Assembly: GCA_025360065.1 (NCBI GenBank)
Contig: JANYCX010000025.1
Location: forward strand, 1-34,163
Direction of reading: 5' to 3'
From: Acetobacteraceae bacterium
Lineage (GTDB): Bacteria > Pseudomonadota > Alphaproteobacteria > Acetobacterales > Acetobacteraceae
Length of the DNA: 34,163 nucleotides
This document shows positions 25,352 to 34,163 of this stretch, piece by piece (position 1 is the first letter of the stretch; the number at the start of each line of letters is the position of its first letter). The translations under genes and the position numbers were made by a program. The notes under the pieces were generated by a model. That model made no database searches and was not told the DNA's origin. It saw only the letters and a program-made list of their open reading frames with translations.

Positions 25352-28300
25352 TCACGCCGCGGGCCGGCTGGTGTTGCCAAGGTCCAAGGTGCGGAGCAAC
25401 GCCCGCGCCTGGCCCAACCGTCCCGATCGCCCGGCATCGCGCAATTGCTGGCTGAAACCCGCCCGCATGCCGCCGGTAGTTGATTGTTGACTTAGAGCAG
25501 CGAAGAACGACGTCGTGTCAACTGGATTTTGCAAAGGCTCTACCGGAACAACCACGACCGTCGTCCGTGTGTCGATTTCGGCAAGGGCGAGGCCTTCAAC
25601 CGCCATCGGTTCGCCAAGCGGCGCCAAAACCGGTCCCCTGACATTGAGGCTAGGCAGCGGACGCACTGCCCCGGGGGGCTTCAACAACTCCTGAAGTGCC
25701 GCAAGATCGCGTCCCACCAAAATCCGATACTCACCCTGGGCCCGGTGGCCCTGCTCATCCACCGCCGTGATCGCAATATCGACCCGGCCGTAAAATGTCG
25801 CAGGCGGGGTGCCGTAAAACACCCGCGCGCGGCTGTCGAAAATCAACCAGTCCGGCAGCGGCCGGCCATCGGTTTGGATGGCGTTTAGCGTCAACTGCGA
25901 GCTTGGGTCGGTATCGTAGAACATATCGGGCGGCAGCGGTTCGACCGAGCGCTGATTGGCGATGATGAAGCGTCGCACGTCGCTCCCGACTAGCCAGTTT
26001 TCCGGTCGCCCCACCCGGTCTTGGATCAGGTTGCGATTGGCGCTGCCGAAGCCGAATTTCTGGATCGGATCGGGTGGCAGGCCCGGTGGCGGTGGCGTCA
26101 GGATCGGTGGAGACGGCGGCCGCGGCGTGATCGCAATCGTCGCAATCACCAGATTGCTGGTCACCGGGCCGCCAGTCCCGAGATTGAACCCAGGCGAAGT
26201 GCCACCATACGATGTGGTGTTTTGGTCATTTAGCGACGCGCCGATTGAAATCACGTTGACCCGGCTCGGGTCAGGGCTGGTGTTGGCGTAGGTCAGATGA
26301 TCCAGAACGCTGGCGACCTGCGGTGCGGTAACGTTGTTGGCAAACGTGATGACCAGGCTGCCACCGGATTGGGTGAAAACCCCGATCAGGGTGTTGCCCA
26401 ATGTCACGGTCCCGCCAGTGATCAGCAATGCGGTGTCGCCGCCGAACAGATCAGCCGGGTTGGGTCCAGTTGTCCGTTGCACGGTCAGCACAGTGCCGCC
26501 GTAATTGCCCCCGAGTGCATCGATTGGGGTATCGCTGACGCTCGCGCCCAAGCCCCGCAGGGCCACAGGGATTGAACCGCTGCCGGGAATATTGGTCCCG
26601 CCCCAACCCGCGATCACCGGTGCTATGTCCGGCTTTTCATAGATGAAGTTGACGTTGCCCACCGGCCCGCCGGCAAGGGTGATCGTCGAGGTCGCCGGCC
26701 CCGCCCCGACCGTGCCAAATTGTTGCAGCACCAGATTTTCAGTCGCGCCCAAGCCGGCGTTGCCAGGACGCGGCAAGGTGATGGTAACCGGCCCGTCCGG
26801 CAAGGTGCCGGCAGCGAAGCTGTAAGTGCCATCGGCCGCCGTGGTCGTGGTGATCGTGGTGGTGATGCCACCCACAACAAAGCTCGCCGTCACCGTGATG
26901 CCGCCCAGCGCAATGTCGATATCGCCCCCGGTGCCAAACACCAGATTAGCCGGGCCAAGCACGTCCCAAACCCGCCCGGTGATGCTGCCCGCCGGCGCCA
27001 AGGCCACCGTCGCAATCGCGGTACCGGACAGCGGACCACCCACGCCAAGATTGCGCCCGGTCGATCCCGGATCGATGCCGGTATAGAGCGTGGTGTTGTT
27101 GTCATTCAGCGTGGCCGTGATCGACGCCGTCTGGCCCAGCACCGTGACCGGCGCGGTGTTCGAATAGGTGATGTTGTCCAGCACACCCGCTGCCTGTGCC
27201 GCCGTAGTGCCGGGATTGAACGTGACAACCAGACTGCCACCCGTCTGGGTAAAGGTGCCGATCGGGGCGCCACCAAGCCTCACCACGCCCCCGGCGAGCG
27301 TGAGCGTGCCACTGCCGGCGAACACATCCGTCCCGACCGGGATTCCGGTGCGGGAAACCGTCAGGACGGTGCCGCCGTAATCTCCACCAAGCGTATTGAT
27401 CGGCACGTCGGTCACGGTTGCTCCCAACCCCCTCAGTGCCACCGGGGTCGCGCCAATTTCCGGCACGTTGGTGCTGCCCCAACCGGCGATCACCGGCGCT
27501 ATGTCCGGCTTTTCGTAGATGAAATCGACATTGTTGACCGCAGCACCGGCAAGCGTGATCGACGATGCACCAGCACCGGCCCCGACAGCGCCAATCCGTT
27601 GCAGAACCAGGGTTTCATTGGCCGCCAACCCGCCTGCGCCGGGCACAGGCAGACTGATCCGCACCGCGCCATCCGGCAGGGTGCCGGCGGCGAAGCTATA
27701 GGTGCCGTTGCTAGCGGTCGTGGTGGTAACGGTCCGCACAACATTCAGCGCGTCGGTGAAGGTCGCGGTGACCGTGATGCCGGCCAGGCTGGTATCAACT
27801 TCGGCCGGCGGATTGAAGGCAAGGTTGGCCGCCCCGAGCGTATCCCAAACCCGCCCACTAATCGCACCAGTCGGCGCGACCAGTGTAATCGGCACAACCG
27901 CCGTGGTGCTGGAATAGCTGAACGCCAGCGCGTTGGGCCCGGTCGCACTCGGGCCACCCAGAACGCCATCGGTCGGGATCGCCGCCAATGTGCCGTTGCC
28001 AACCGCATTATACTGGTCCCAGGCCCGGAACGTGAGCGCGGTTGGCAATGTACCAGCACTTGCCCCGACATTGGGCTGGAAATAGACCCGGGTAGTGGCA
28101 TCACCAACCAGATGCAGCGAATTCAGCGCCGAGATCGCGGGTTGTCCGCCACCGGCAAACTGGGTCCAGGTGGCGCCGGCGTTGGTCGTGTACCACCAGC
28201 GCCCCTTGGTGATATCAACCGCGACCACCGAAAGCCCGCCAGTGGCCGGCACGCCGCCATTGGTTTGCGAATTGCCATCCGGGTCAGTCACCCCGACCGC

Positions 28301-31300
28301 GGTCAGCAGCGCGGACACCAACGTGCCCGCCACCCCGGCCGGTGGCGCATAGGCGAAGGTGCCGGCATTGCCCAAATTGGCCACACCCGCGCCGAGAATG
28401 GGCGAGCTGTCGAGGTCGATCACGTTGATCGTTTCTGTGCTGGTGGTCGCCACTGCACCTTTGGTGTAGGTCGTGGTTACAGTTCGCGCGGGCAGGTTGG
28501 GAATTGGGTTGATATCGACGTACTTCACCCCGCGCAACGCGGTCTGCCAGGCCGCCGCGGTCGGGGCCGGGCCTGCAACGGCGGTGATCGTCAGCACACC
28601 TGTCGTTGCATTATAGCTCGCCTGCAGGGTCGCGCCCAGATCGACGTTGGAAATGCTCAGCACATCCTCGCCGGCACGGAATCCGCCGGTGATGGCAAGC
28701 GTGACCGTGTCGGGCGCGGTCGCGACCGTGATTGTGCTGTCGAGCGCGACCGCATTGGTCGCCGGGGCGATATCATTGGGCTTGGTAAATGTGACCGTTA
28801 CCGCGGCCGGCACCACATTGATGGTCGCAATGACGGCGTTGCTGTTCAATGCCCCGCCAGTGCCAAGATTAAAGCCTGGCGAGCCCGCAATGTTGCCGGG
28901 CGCTGCCGCATAGCTCGTGGTATTATGGTCGTTCAGGATCGCGCTGATCGAAATCGAGTTCTGCACCAAATTCCCGTTTGAATTGGAATATTGCAGATGG
29001 TCGAGCACGGATGCGACCTGGGTTGCTGTCGTGCCGGTCGCAAAGGTAACCACCAGAACGCCGCCGGTCTGGGTGAAGCTGCCAACCGTGGTCACGCCCA
29101 GTTTCACCACGCCGCTGGCAAGGTTCAGGGTTCCGTCACCGCTGAAACTGTCAGCCGTGTTGGGGCCGCCAGCGCGCCCAACGGTCAGGAATGTGCCGCC
29201 ATAATCCGCGCCACTGCCGCCGCCCAGCGTGTTAAGCGGGGCATCGACAACCGACGCGCCCAGGCCCGCGAGCGATACCGGGGTGGTGCCGGTTTCCTGC
29301 ACATTCGTGCCACCCCAGCCGCCCAGAACCGGCGCGACATCGGGTTTCTGGTAGACGAAGTTCACCCCGCTGGTGTTCCCCGTCGCCAGGGTAACCGATG
29401 CGGTGCCGGGATTGGCTGGAACTGTGCCGAAAGCATCATAAACCAGGGTTTCCGTCGCCGGCAGGCCGCCAGCGCCGGCGCTCGGCATCGCAATTGTTAC
29501 GGTCCCGACGCCAAAGGTTCCGGCGACGAAGCTGTAATTGCCGCTCACATCGGTTGTGGTGGTGGCGGTAACGGTGCCCGGGCTGCCATCCGGTTTTGGC
29601 CCGGTGGCGCTGACGGTTACCCCGGCCAAAGCAGTATCAACGTCGCCCGGCGCGCCAAAGCCCAGGCTCGCGGCCGGCCCAAGCCGGTCCCACGCCCGCC
29701 CGCTGACCGCGCCGCCCGGCGTGAACAGGGCAATCGGCACCACTGCGATGGTGCTGGAATAGCTGAACGCCAGCGCGTTGGGGCCGGCAGCACTCGGGCC
29801 ACCCAGCGTTCCATCACTGGGTATTGCCGATAGCGTGCCATTGCCGACCGCGTTGTACTGATCCCAGGCGCGGAAGGTCAGCGCGGTGGCAATCGTGCCG
29901 GCGCCGGCGGCAACATTAGGCTGGAAATAAACCCGCGTAGTGGCATCGCCGACCAGATGCAGCGCATTGGTCGCCGAAACCGTTGGAAGCACCCCGCCGG
30001 CAAACTGGGTCCAGGTCGTGCCGGCATTGGTCGAATACCACCAGACGCCCTTGGTGGTATCAACCGCCACCACCGCCAGCCCGCCGGTTGCCGGGGTGCC
30101 GCCATTGGTCTGCGAATTGCCATCCGGATCAGTTACCCCCACCGCGGTCAGCAATGACGAGACCAGGGTGCCAACCGCGCCGGTTGGTGCCGCGTTCGAC
30201 AGGGTACTGGACGATCCAAGGCTGGCCACCCCAGCGCCAAGGATCGGGGAGCTATCAAGATCAACCACGTTGACTGTTTCGGTGCTGGTGGTGACCAGCG
30301 CGCCGGTGGTGTAAGATGCGGTAACGGTCCGGGCCGGCAGGTTCGGGATCGGATTGGTATCGACAAATGTCACCCCGCGCAATGCGGTCTGCCAATCCGC
30401 CGCAGTCGGCGTCTGGCCCACCACTGCGGTGATCGTCAACACCCCGATCGTGGCATTATAGCTCGCCTGCAGGGTGCTGCCGAGGGCAGTGTTGGCAACG
30501 CCGAGCACGTCTTCGCCCGCACGGAACCCGGCGGTGATGGCGAGTGTCACGCTGTCGGGGGCGGATACGACTGCAAGCGTGCTGTTCAATGCCACCGCGT
30601 TGGTGGCAGGTGCGATGTCGTTCGGCTTGGTGAAGGTCACCGTGCGGGTGGCCGGGGTGATGTTGATCGTTGCAACGACAGCGTTGCTGTTGAGCGCCCC
30701 ACCGGTGCCGAGATTGAACCCCGGCGATCCGGTTTGCCCGGGCGCGGTGACGTAGCTGGTGGTGTTGTTATCGTTCAGGACCGCGGTGATCGACACGCCG
30801 TTCTGCAAAGCATTGGCAAAGGTATTGGCATATTGCAGATGATCCATCACCCCCGCGACTTGGGCCGCAGTAATCGTGGCTGCGGTGTTGAAGGTGATCA
30901 CCAGTGCGCCGCCGGTCTGGGTAAACGTGCCGATCTGGACGCTGCTCAAGCTCACCGCACCACCCGAAAGCGTCAGCGTGAGGTCACCGGTGAAGACATC
31001 GGTGGCATTGGCGCCGCCGGTGCGTTGCACGGTCAGCACGGTGCCGAGATAATTGCCGCCCAGCGTGTTGATCGGGGTGCTGACGATCCCTGCGCCGACG
31101 CCTTTGAGTAATACCGGCGTGCTGCCGGTCTCGGCAATGTTGGTGCCGCCCCAGCCGGAGATCACTGGCGCCACGTCCGGCCGCTGATAGATGAAATTGA
31201 GGCCGGTATTGGCGGTGCCAATCGCAATGGTGGCGCTCGCGGTCGCAGGGTTGGAGGTAACGGCGCCGATTGCGTTGTAAACCAGGGCCTCAGTGGCACC

Positions 31301-34163
31301 CAAACCGCCAGCGCCTGGCGAAGGCAGGGTGATGGTGACTGCGCCATTGCCGAATATGCCCGGCGAAAACACGTATTGCCCGTTGACATCGGTGGTGGTT
31401 GTGGTGGTTTTCGCGCCGCCGGTGTTGGGATCGAGCCCGGTTGCGGAAATCGTGACGCTGGTCAACGGCGTATCGATATCACCGCCAAGATTATAGGTGG
31501 TGTTGAACGGCCCCAGCTCGTCCCACAGCCGCCCGCTGAGCGCGCCGTAGCCCAGGGTCACCGAGGAAGTGTAGGTGTTGACAGCCGCGTTGGCGACCCC
31601 GGTCACAGGATCGGTTCGCGAACCGGTGGCACTTCCCACCACGCCGTTGGTGGTTCCAAACGCCGTTTGCTGACCGCCGTTAAGACTGTTCCAATTCACT
31701 GACGCAGTTGAATTCGGCAGCGCGGCGGTGCGATCGGTGACGGCAACCGTGTAGGTAATCGTTTCGGACGCGCCTGGCGCCAGCGCGAATGCGCCAGTCA
31801 CAGCCGTGCCGCCGGAAACCCCGAAGGTCGGCGCGCCGGCGCCCGTGGCGCCGGTGGCGGCGCCAGTCACGGTCAGTCCGGTAATCGCGCCGGCGTTGGT
31901 CGCGGCTTCCGGGTCATTCAATGTCGCGCCATAGGCCGTCGCGTTGCCGGTATTGGTGATGACGTCCTGGAAGGTGATGGCGCCAGTGGTGGCGTTCACT
32001 GCGGTGATAGTTTTGGCCAGGGTGAGGCGTGGTTCGACGACCGTGATAGTGGCGGCAGCGGAGGTAACATTGGTGGAAGCCTGGTCGGTATAGATATAGG
32101 CAACCGTGATGGTGCCGGACGCGCGGGTAGTTTGTGCAACCGACACATTTCCTACCCCGACAATGCTGGTCACAATTTGGGTCGAGGTCAGCAGATTGAA
32201 GGCGCTCGTCGTCCCCGCAACCGCGGTCTTATAGCCGGTCAGGCTTCCTGCTGCGACCGAGCGCGTAATCGCCCCCGATCCGAAAGTCTCATTCAGAGCC
32301 TGCGATGTTCCAGCCGCGAGCGTATGCAGGCTGGCATCGGTGTTGGTGATCGTGAATGTTAGGTTCGCCGGGGGCGTGGCTGGCCCTTGTGCAACAATGC
32401 TGAATGCGCTCGCCGCGCCGCCCGTCGCGACCGCGGTCGACGCACCCTGGTTGGTGATCGTCCCGGTCGTATCAACGATCCCGTTCAGTGTCAGGCGCGC
32501 CGAGTTCAAGGTTCCCAGCGTTGTGTCAAACAAGGGCAAATTCACCGTGGCGTTCGCCGCCCCAAGCTCGGTCAATGTCGGGCCGGTGGAAACCGTGTAT
32601 GAAATGCTGGTTGATGCGCCCGGGGCCGAGGCCGACGTTACGTTGGCCGATAGTGAATAGCTGTTTCCGCTCACCACCGATACAGCATTTGTAAGGATCG
32701 CATTGAAATCGACGATTACGTAGTTGACCAACGCCGAATGGGCATTATTAGCCAAAGTACCCAGATTGAACTTCACATGGCCGGATGTGGCGGTATCGGT
32801 GTTGGTCGCTAAGCTCGCGATCGCCGCCACGGCCGCTGTGGTGGTTGGGTCGATCTGGCCGCCGGCTTCGGACACCTGGGCCGCCGAGCTGCCCGCCGCA
32901 TCCATGGTTGTCGACGTCAGCACGCCATCGGCGCTGACAAACGAAATCTTCGCCGATCCGTCGGCGCTGTATTGCAGCGACGATGGCAAGGCGACGTCAA
33001 GGACAGTCGACGGATTTTGTCCCTCCGGCACCGCGACATAGGCGTGGACGCGCACGATATCACCGATCGTGGCCGAAACAGTCGATAGTGGTGTGGCTAT
33101 CGCCACACCAGACGTGTTTCCATTGCTTTCACCGATGATGGAGATGCCGGCGCTGAAAGGCTGCACGAAGGTAACCGCCGACACTGACGCAGTGGCTCCA
33201 TCAGTCAGCGCATTGGGACCGATCGTGTTCGTTTGGTCCTGCGTGCCATTATTGTAGTTCGCCGTGTATTCGGCACGCGCGCTGCTGACAATCGCAAGAT
33301 GGGCGGGCAGATTGTCTTTCACCGTTGCCTGAATGCGGAAGGTCAAGGTCTGCCCTGCATTCAACTGCCCGGCATTGACCGTGATTTCCGTTGCACTGGT
33401 TGGCGCATCTGCGGTCAACGGACCGCCGGTCTGCGAAATACTCCCAAGAATAGTTAGCCTATTGGACAAAGTAACCGTCAGGTCGATCAATTGATCTCCG
33501 GACGCTTCGGTATGACTTGAAGGGTTTCCGACAATAATGGTGTAGGTGACAATCTCCCCGCTGCGGGCCGTCGTCTTATCCGGTGTCATCGTTACCGTCA
33601 GGTTCGCAGGGTCAAGAACGTTGGTGAAATTTGCCCGCGCCGCCGCATCGAACGGCACCGCCGCCTCAATCACCCCGGTCGCGGTGTTCAAAATCCACGC
33701 GCCGCCGAAGGCGGGATTGCCGACAATCTCGGTCGAAGCCGCAACATCGGCGCCCGTCAGGCCAGCCAACCCCGCCAACAACGCGCGCCCATCGCCATCG
33801 GCCACGTCGCAGCCCCAAAGATTGATGTCGGCACCGGCTGCCAGATGGCCGCCCCACGTCGCGATCTGGTCGGCATTGGCCGCAACCAGGGCTGCCGTCA
33901 GCGGCGTGACCCCGATATCGAGCGCCCCTGCCGAGCCATACGCCACCAAATTGATCGCAGATATCCCGGTTCGCCCCTGCAACGCCTGGGTAATCTGCGC
34001 AACCGCGTCGCGTGACGGATCGATCAGGATGACCTGCGCGTTGGCCTCGGCACCCGCCGCCAACTGGTCCCACCCGGCAACCCGGGGATCGATGAAGATC
34101 AGATCGGTCGCCGCCATATTGGTCGCAAGCGCTGGGATGTCGGTCAGAATTTCGGACGGAATG
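25352..34163 (-). CDS. Giant repetitive secreted/surface protein with N-terminal DUF4347-like domain, DUF11-like domains, tandem SdrD-B/cadherin-like modules and C-terminal He_PIG/cadherin-like domain; N-terminus possibly beyond the window
   Basis: >=2921 aa. DUF4347-like: LIFIDPRVAGWDQLAAGAEANAQVILIDPSRDAVAQITQAL...NLVAYGSAGALDIG...INLWGCDVADGDGRALLAGLAGLTGADVAASTEIVG. Frame stays open from ATG 34117 to the window edge. Confidence 0.85.
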   Translation of the reverse strand, partial: IPSEILTDIPALATNMAATDLIFIDPRVAGWDQLAAGAEANAQVILIDPSRDAVAQITQALQGRTGISAINLVAYGSAGALDIGVTPLTAALVAANADQIATWGGHLAAGADINLWGCDVADGDGRALLAGLAGLTGADVAASTEIVGNPAFGGAWILNTATGVIEAAVPFDAAARANFTNVLDPANLTVTMTPDKTTARSGEIVTYTIIVGNPSSHTEASGDQLIDLTVTLSNRLTILGSISQTGGPLTADAPTSATEITVNAGQLNAGQTLTFRIQATVKDNLPAHLAIVSSARAEYTANYNNGTQDQTNTIGPNALTDGATASVSAVTFVQPFSAGISIIGESNGNTSGVAIATPLSTVSATIGDIVRVHAYVAVPEGQNPSTVLDVALPSSLQYSADGSAKISFVSADGVLTSTTMDAAGSSAAQVSEAGGQIDPTTTAAVAAIASLATNTDTATSGHVKFNLGTLANNAHSALVNYVIVDFNAILTNAVSVVSGNSYSLSANVTSASAPGASTSISYTVSTGPTLTELGAANATVNLPLFDTTLGTLNSARLTLNGIVDTTGTITNQGASTAVATGGAASAFSIVAQGPATPPANLTFTITNTDASLHTLAAGTSQALNETFGSGAITRSVAAGSLTGYKTAVAGTTSAFNLLTSTQIVTSIVGVGNVSVAQTTRASGTITVAYIYTDQASTNVTSAAATITVVEPRLTLAKTITAVNATTGAITFQDVITNTGNATAYGATLNDPEAATNAGAITGLTVTGAATGATGAGAPTFGVSGGTAVTGAFALAPGASETITYTVAVTDRTAALPNSTASVNWNSLNGGQQTAFGTTNGVVGSATGSRTDPVTGVANAAVNTYTSSVTLGYGALSGRLWDELGPFNTTYNLGGDIDTPLTSVTISATGLDPNTGGAKTTTTTTDVNGQYVFSPGIFGNGAVTITLPSPGAGGLGATEALVYNAIGAVTSNPATASATIAIGTANTGLNFIYQRPDVAPVISGWGGTNIAETGSTPVLLKGVGAGIVSTPINTLGGNYLGTVLTVQRTGGANATDVFTGDLTLTLSGGAVSLSSVQIGTFTQTGGALVITFNTAATITAAQVAGVMDHLQYANTFANALQNGVSITAVLNDNNTTSYVTAPGQTGSPGFNLGTGGALNSNAVVATINITPATRTVTFTKPNDIAPATNAVALNSTLAVVSAPDSVTLAITAGFRAGEDVLGVANTALGSTLQASYNATIGVLTITAVVGQTPTAADWQTALRGVTFVDTNPIPNLPARTVTASYTTGALVTTSTETVNVVDLDSSPILGAGVASLGSSSTLSNAAPTGAVGTLVSSLLTAVGVTDPDGNSQTNGGTPATGGLAVVAVDTTKGVWWYSTNAGTTWTQFAGGVLPTVSATNALHLVGDATTRVYFQPNVAAGAGTIATALTFRAWDQYNAVGNGTLSAIPSDGTLGGPSAAGPNALAFSYSSTIAVVPIALFTPGGAVSGRAWDRLGPAASLGFGAPGDVDTALAGVTVSATGPKPDGSPGTVTATTTTDVSGNYSFVAGTFGVGTVTIAMPSAGAGGLPATETLVYDAFGTVPANPGTASVTLATGNTSGVNFVYQKPDVAPVLGGWGGTNVQETGTTPVSLAGLGASVVDAPLNTLGGGSGADYGGTFLTVGRAGGPNTADSFSGDGTLNLASGVVKLGVTTVGSFTQTGGVLVVTFATGTTATQVASVLDHLQYSNSNGNLVQNSISISAILNDHNTTSYAAAPGNIAGSPGFNLGTGGALNSNAVIATINVVPAAVTVTFTKPNDIAPATNAVALDSTITVATAPDTVTLAITGGFRAGEDVLSISNVDLGATLQASYNATTGVLTITAVAGPAPTAAAWQTALRGVKYVDINPIPNLPARTVTTTYTKGAVATTSTETINVIDLDSSPILGAGVANLGNAGTFAYAPPAGVAGTLVSALLTAVGVTDPDGNSQTNGGVPATGGLSVVAVDITKGRWWYTTNAGATWTQFAGGGQPAISALNSLHLVGDATTRVYFQPNVGASAGTLPTALTFRAWDQYNAVGNGTLAAIPTDGVLGGPSATGPNALAFSYSSTTAVVPITLVAPTGAISGRVWDTLGAANLAFNPPAEVDTSLAGITVTATFTDALNVVRTVTTTTASNGTYSFAAGTLPDGAVRISLPVPGAGGLAANETLVLQRIGAVGAGAGASSITLAGAAVNNVDFIYEKPDIAPVIAGWGSTNVPEIGATPVALRGLGATVTDVPINTLGGDYGGTVLTVSRTGIPVGTDVFAGSGTLTLAGGVVRLGGAPIGTFTQTGGSLVVTFNPGTTAAQAAGVLDNITYSNTAPVTVLGQTASITATLNDNNTTLYTGIDPGSTGRNLGVGGPLSGTAIATVALAPAGSITGRVWDVLGPANLVFGTGGDIDIALGGITVTASFVVGGITTTITTTTAADGTYSFAAGTLPDGPVTITLPRPGNAGLGATENLVLQQFGTVGAGPATSTITLAGGPVGNVNFIYEKPDIAPVIAGWGGTNIPGSGSIPVALRGLGASVSDTPIDALGGNYGGTVLTVQRTTGPNPADLFGGDTALLITGGTVTLGNTLIGVFTQSGGSLVITFANNVTAPQVASVLDHLTYANTSPDPSRVNVISIGASLNDQNTTSYGGTSPGFNLGTGGPVTSNLVIATIAITPRPPSPPILTPPPPGLPPDPIQKFGFGSANRNLIQDRVGRPENWLVGSDVRRFIIANQRSVEPLPPDMFYDTDPSSQLTLNAIQTDGRPLPDWLIFDSRARVFYGTPPATFYGRVDIAITAVDEQGHRAQGEYRILVGRDLAALQELLKPPGAVRPLPSLNVRGPVLAPLGEPMAVEGLALAEIDTRTTVVVVPVEPLQNPVDTTSFFAALSQQSTTGGMRAGFSQQLRDAGRSGRLGQARALLRTLDLGNTSRPAA
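26109..31550 (-). repeat. Four tandem coding modules inside the giant protein: two long (~1.8 kb) then two short (~0.88 kb) in translation order
   Basis: Module starts GALSGRLWDELGP, GAVSGRAWDRLGP, GAISGRVWDTLGA, GSITGRVWDVLGP, each followed by xPDxAPVIxGWGGTN and TLGGxYGGTxLTVxR units; the long ones also contain VTFTKPNDIAPATNAVAL ... GVTDPDGNSQTNGG ... ATTRVYFQPNV. Confidence 0.85.

Noticed and set aside
26720-28981. 753-aa plus-strand ORF opposite the giant protein
   Set aside because: Low-complexity R/G/A-rich translation antisense to a strongly supported repetitive CDS; an artefact of high GC and codon bias, with no recognisable domains.
25352-34117. CRISPR-like repetitive DNA
   Set aside because: Repeats are long coding modules with diverged sequence in one open frame, not short direct repeats with unique spacers.
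25352-34163. RTX adhesin with canonical type I secretion
   Set aside because: No GGxGxDxUx nonapeptide arrays seen in the translation and no ABC ATPase in the visible operon.

Overview
This is a GC-rich alphaproteobacterial chromosome window, probably Rhodospirillales/Acetobacteraceae-like (inferred from gene content and style only). Positions 1-18794 are mostly metabolic genes: tartrate/D-malate dehydrogenase (partial), ELM1-family protein, pyrE, carotenoid oxygenase, COQ7, DsbB, GST, DsbA/FrnE-like, LLM flavin oxidoreductase, SDR, orphan NMT1/THI5-like binding protein, PRTase-HAD fusion, EamA/GNAT/XRE-cupin cluster, 2-hydroxyacid dehydrogenase plus two-subunit TPP decarboxylase, and enoyl-CoA hydratase/MaoC/acyl-CoA dehydrogenase. 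A short scar at 18795-19330 has hairpin repeats, an IS630-type transposase remnant and a degraded small ORF. Positions 19339-34163 (minus strand) hold a compact five-gene cassette: a giant DUF4347-like repetitive surface/secreted protein, a TolC-like lipoprotein, a HlyD-like adaptor, a GAF-like+HlyD adaptor, and a PqqD-like+M50 site-2-protease+HlyD fusion. No ABC or RND pump is visible. This looks like an unusual dedicated export/surface-display system and is the best candidate for something undescribed. The second notable signal is a ~107-137 bp three-hairpin intergenic element present four times, always in the same orientation relative to the preceding gene and at near-constant distance from stop and start codons.
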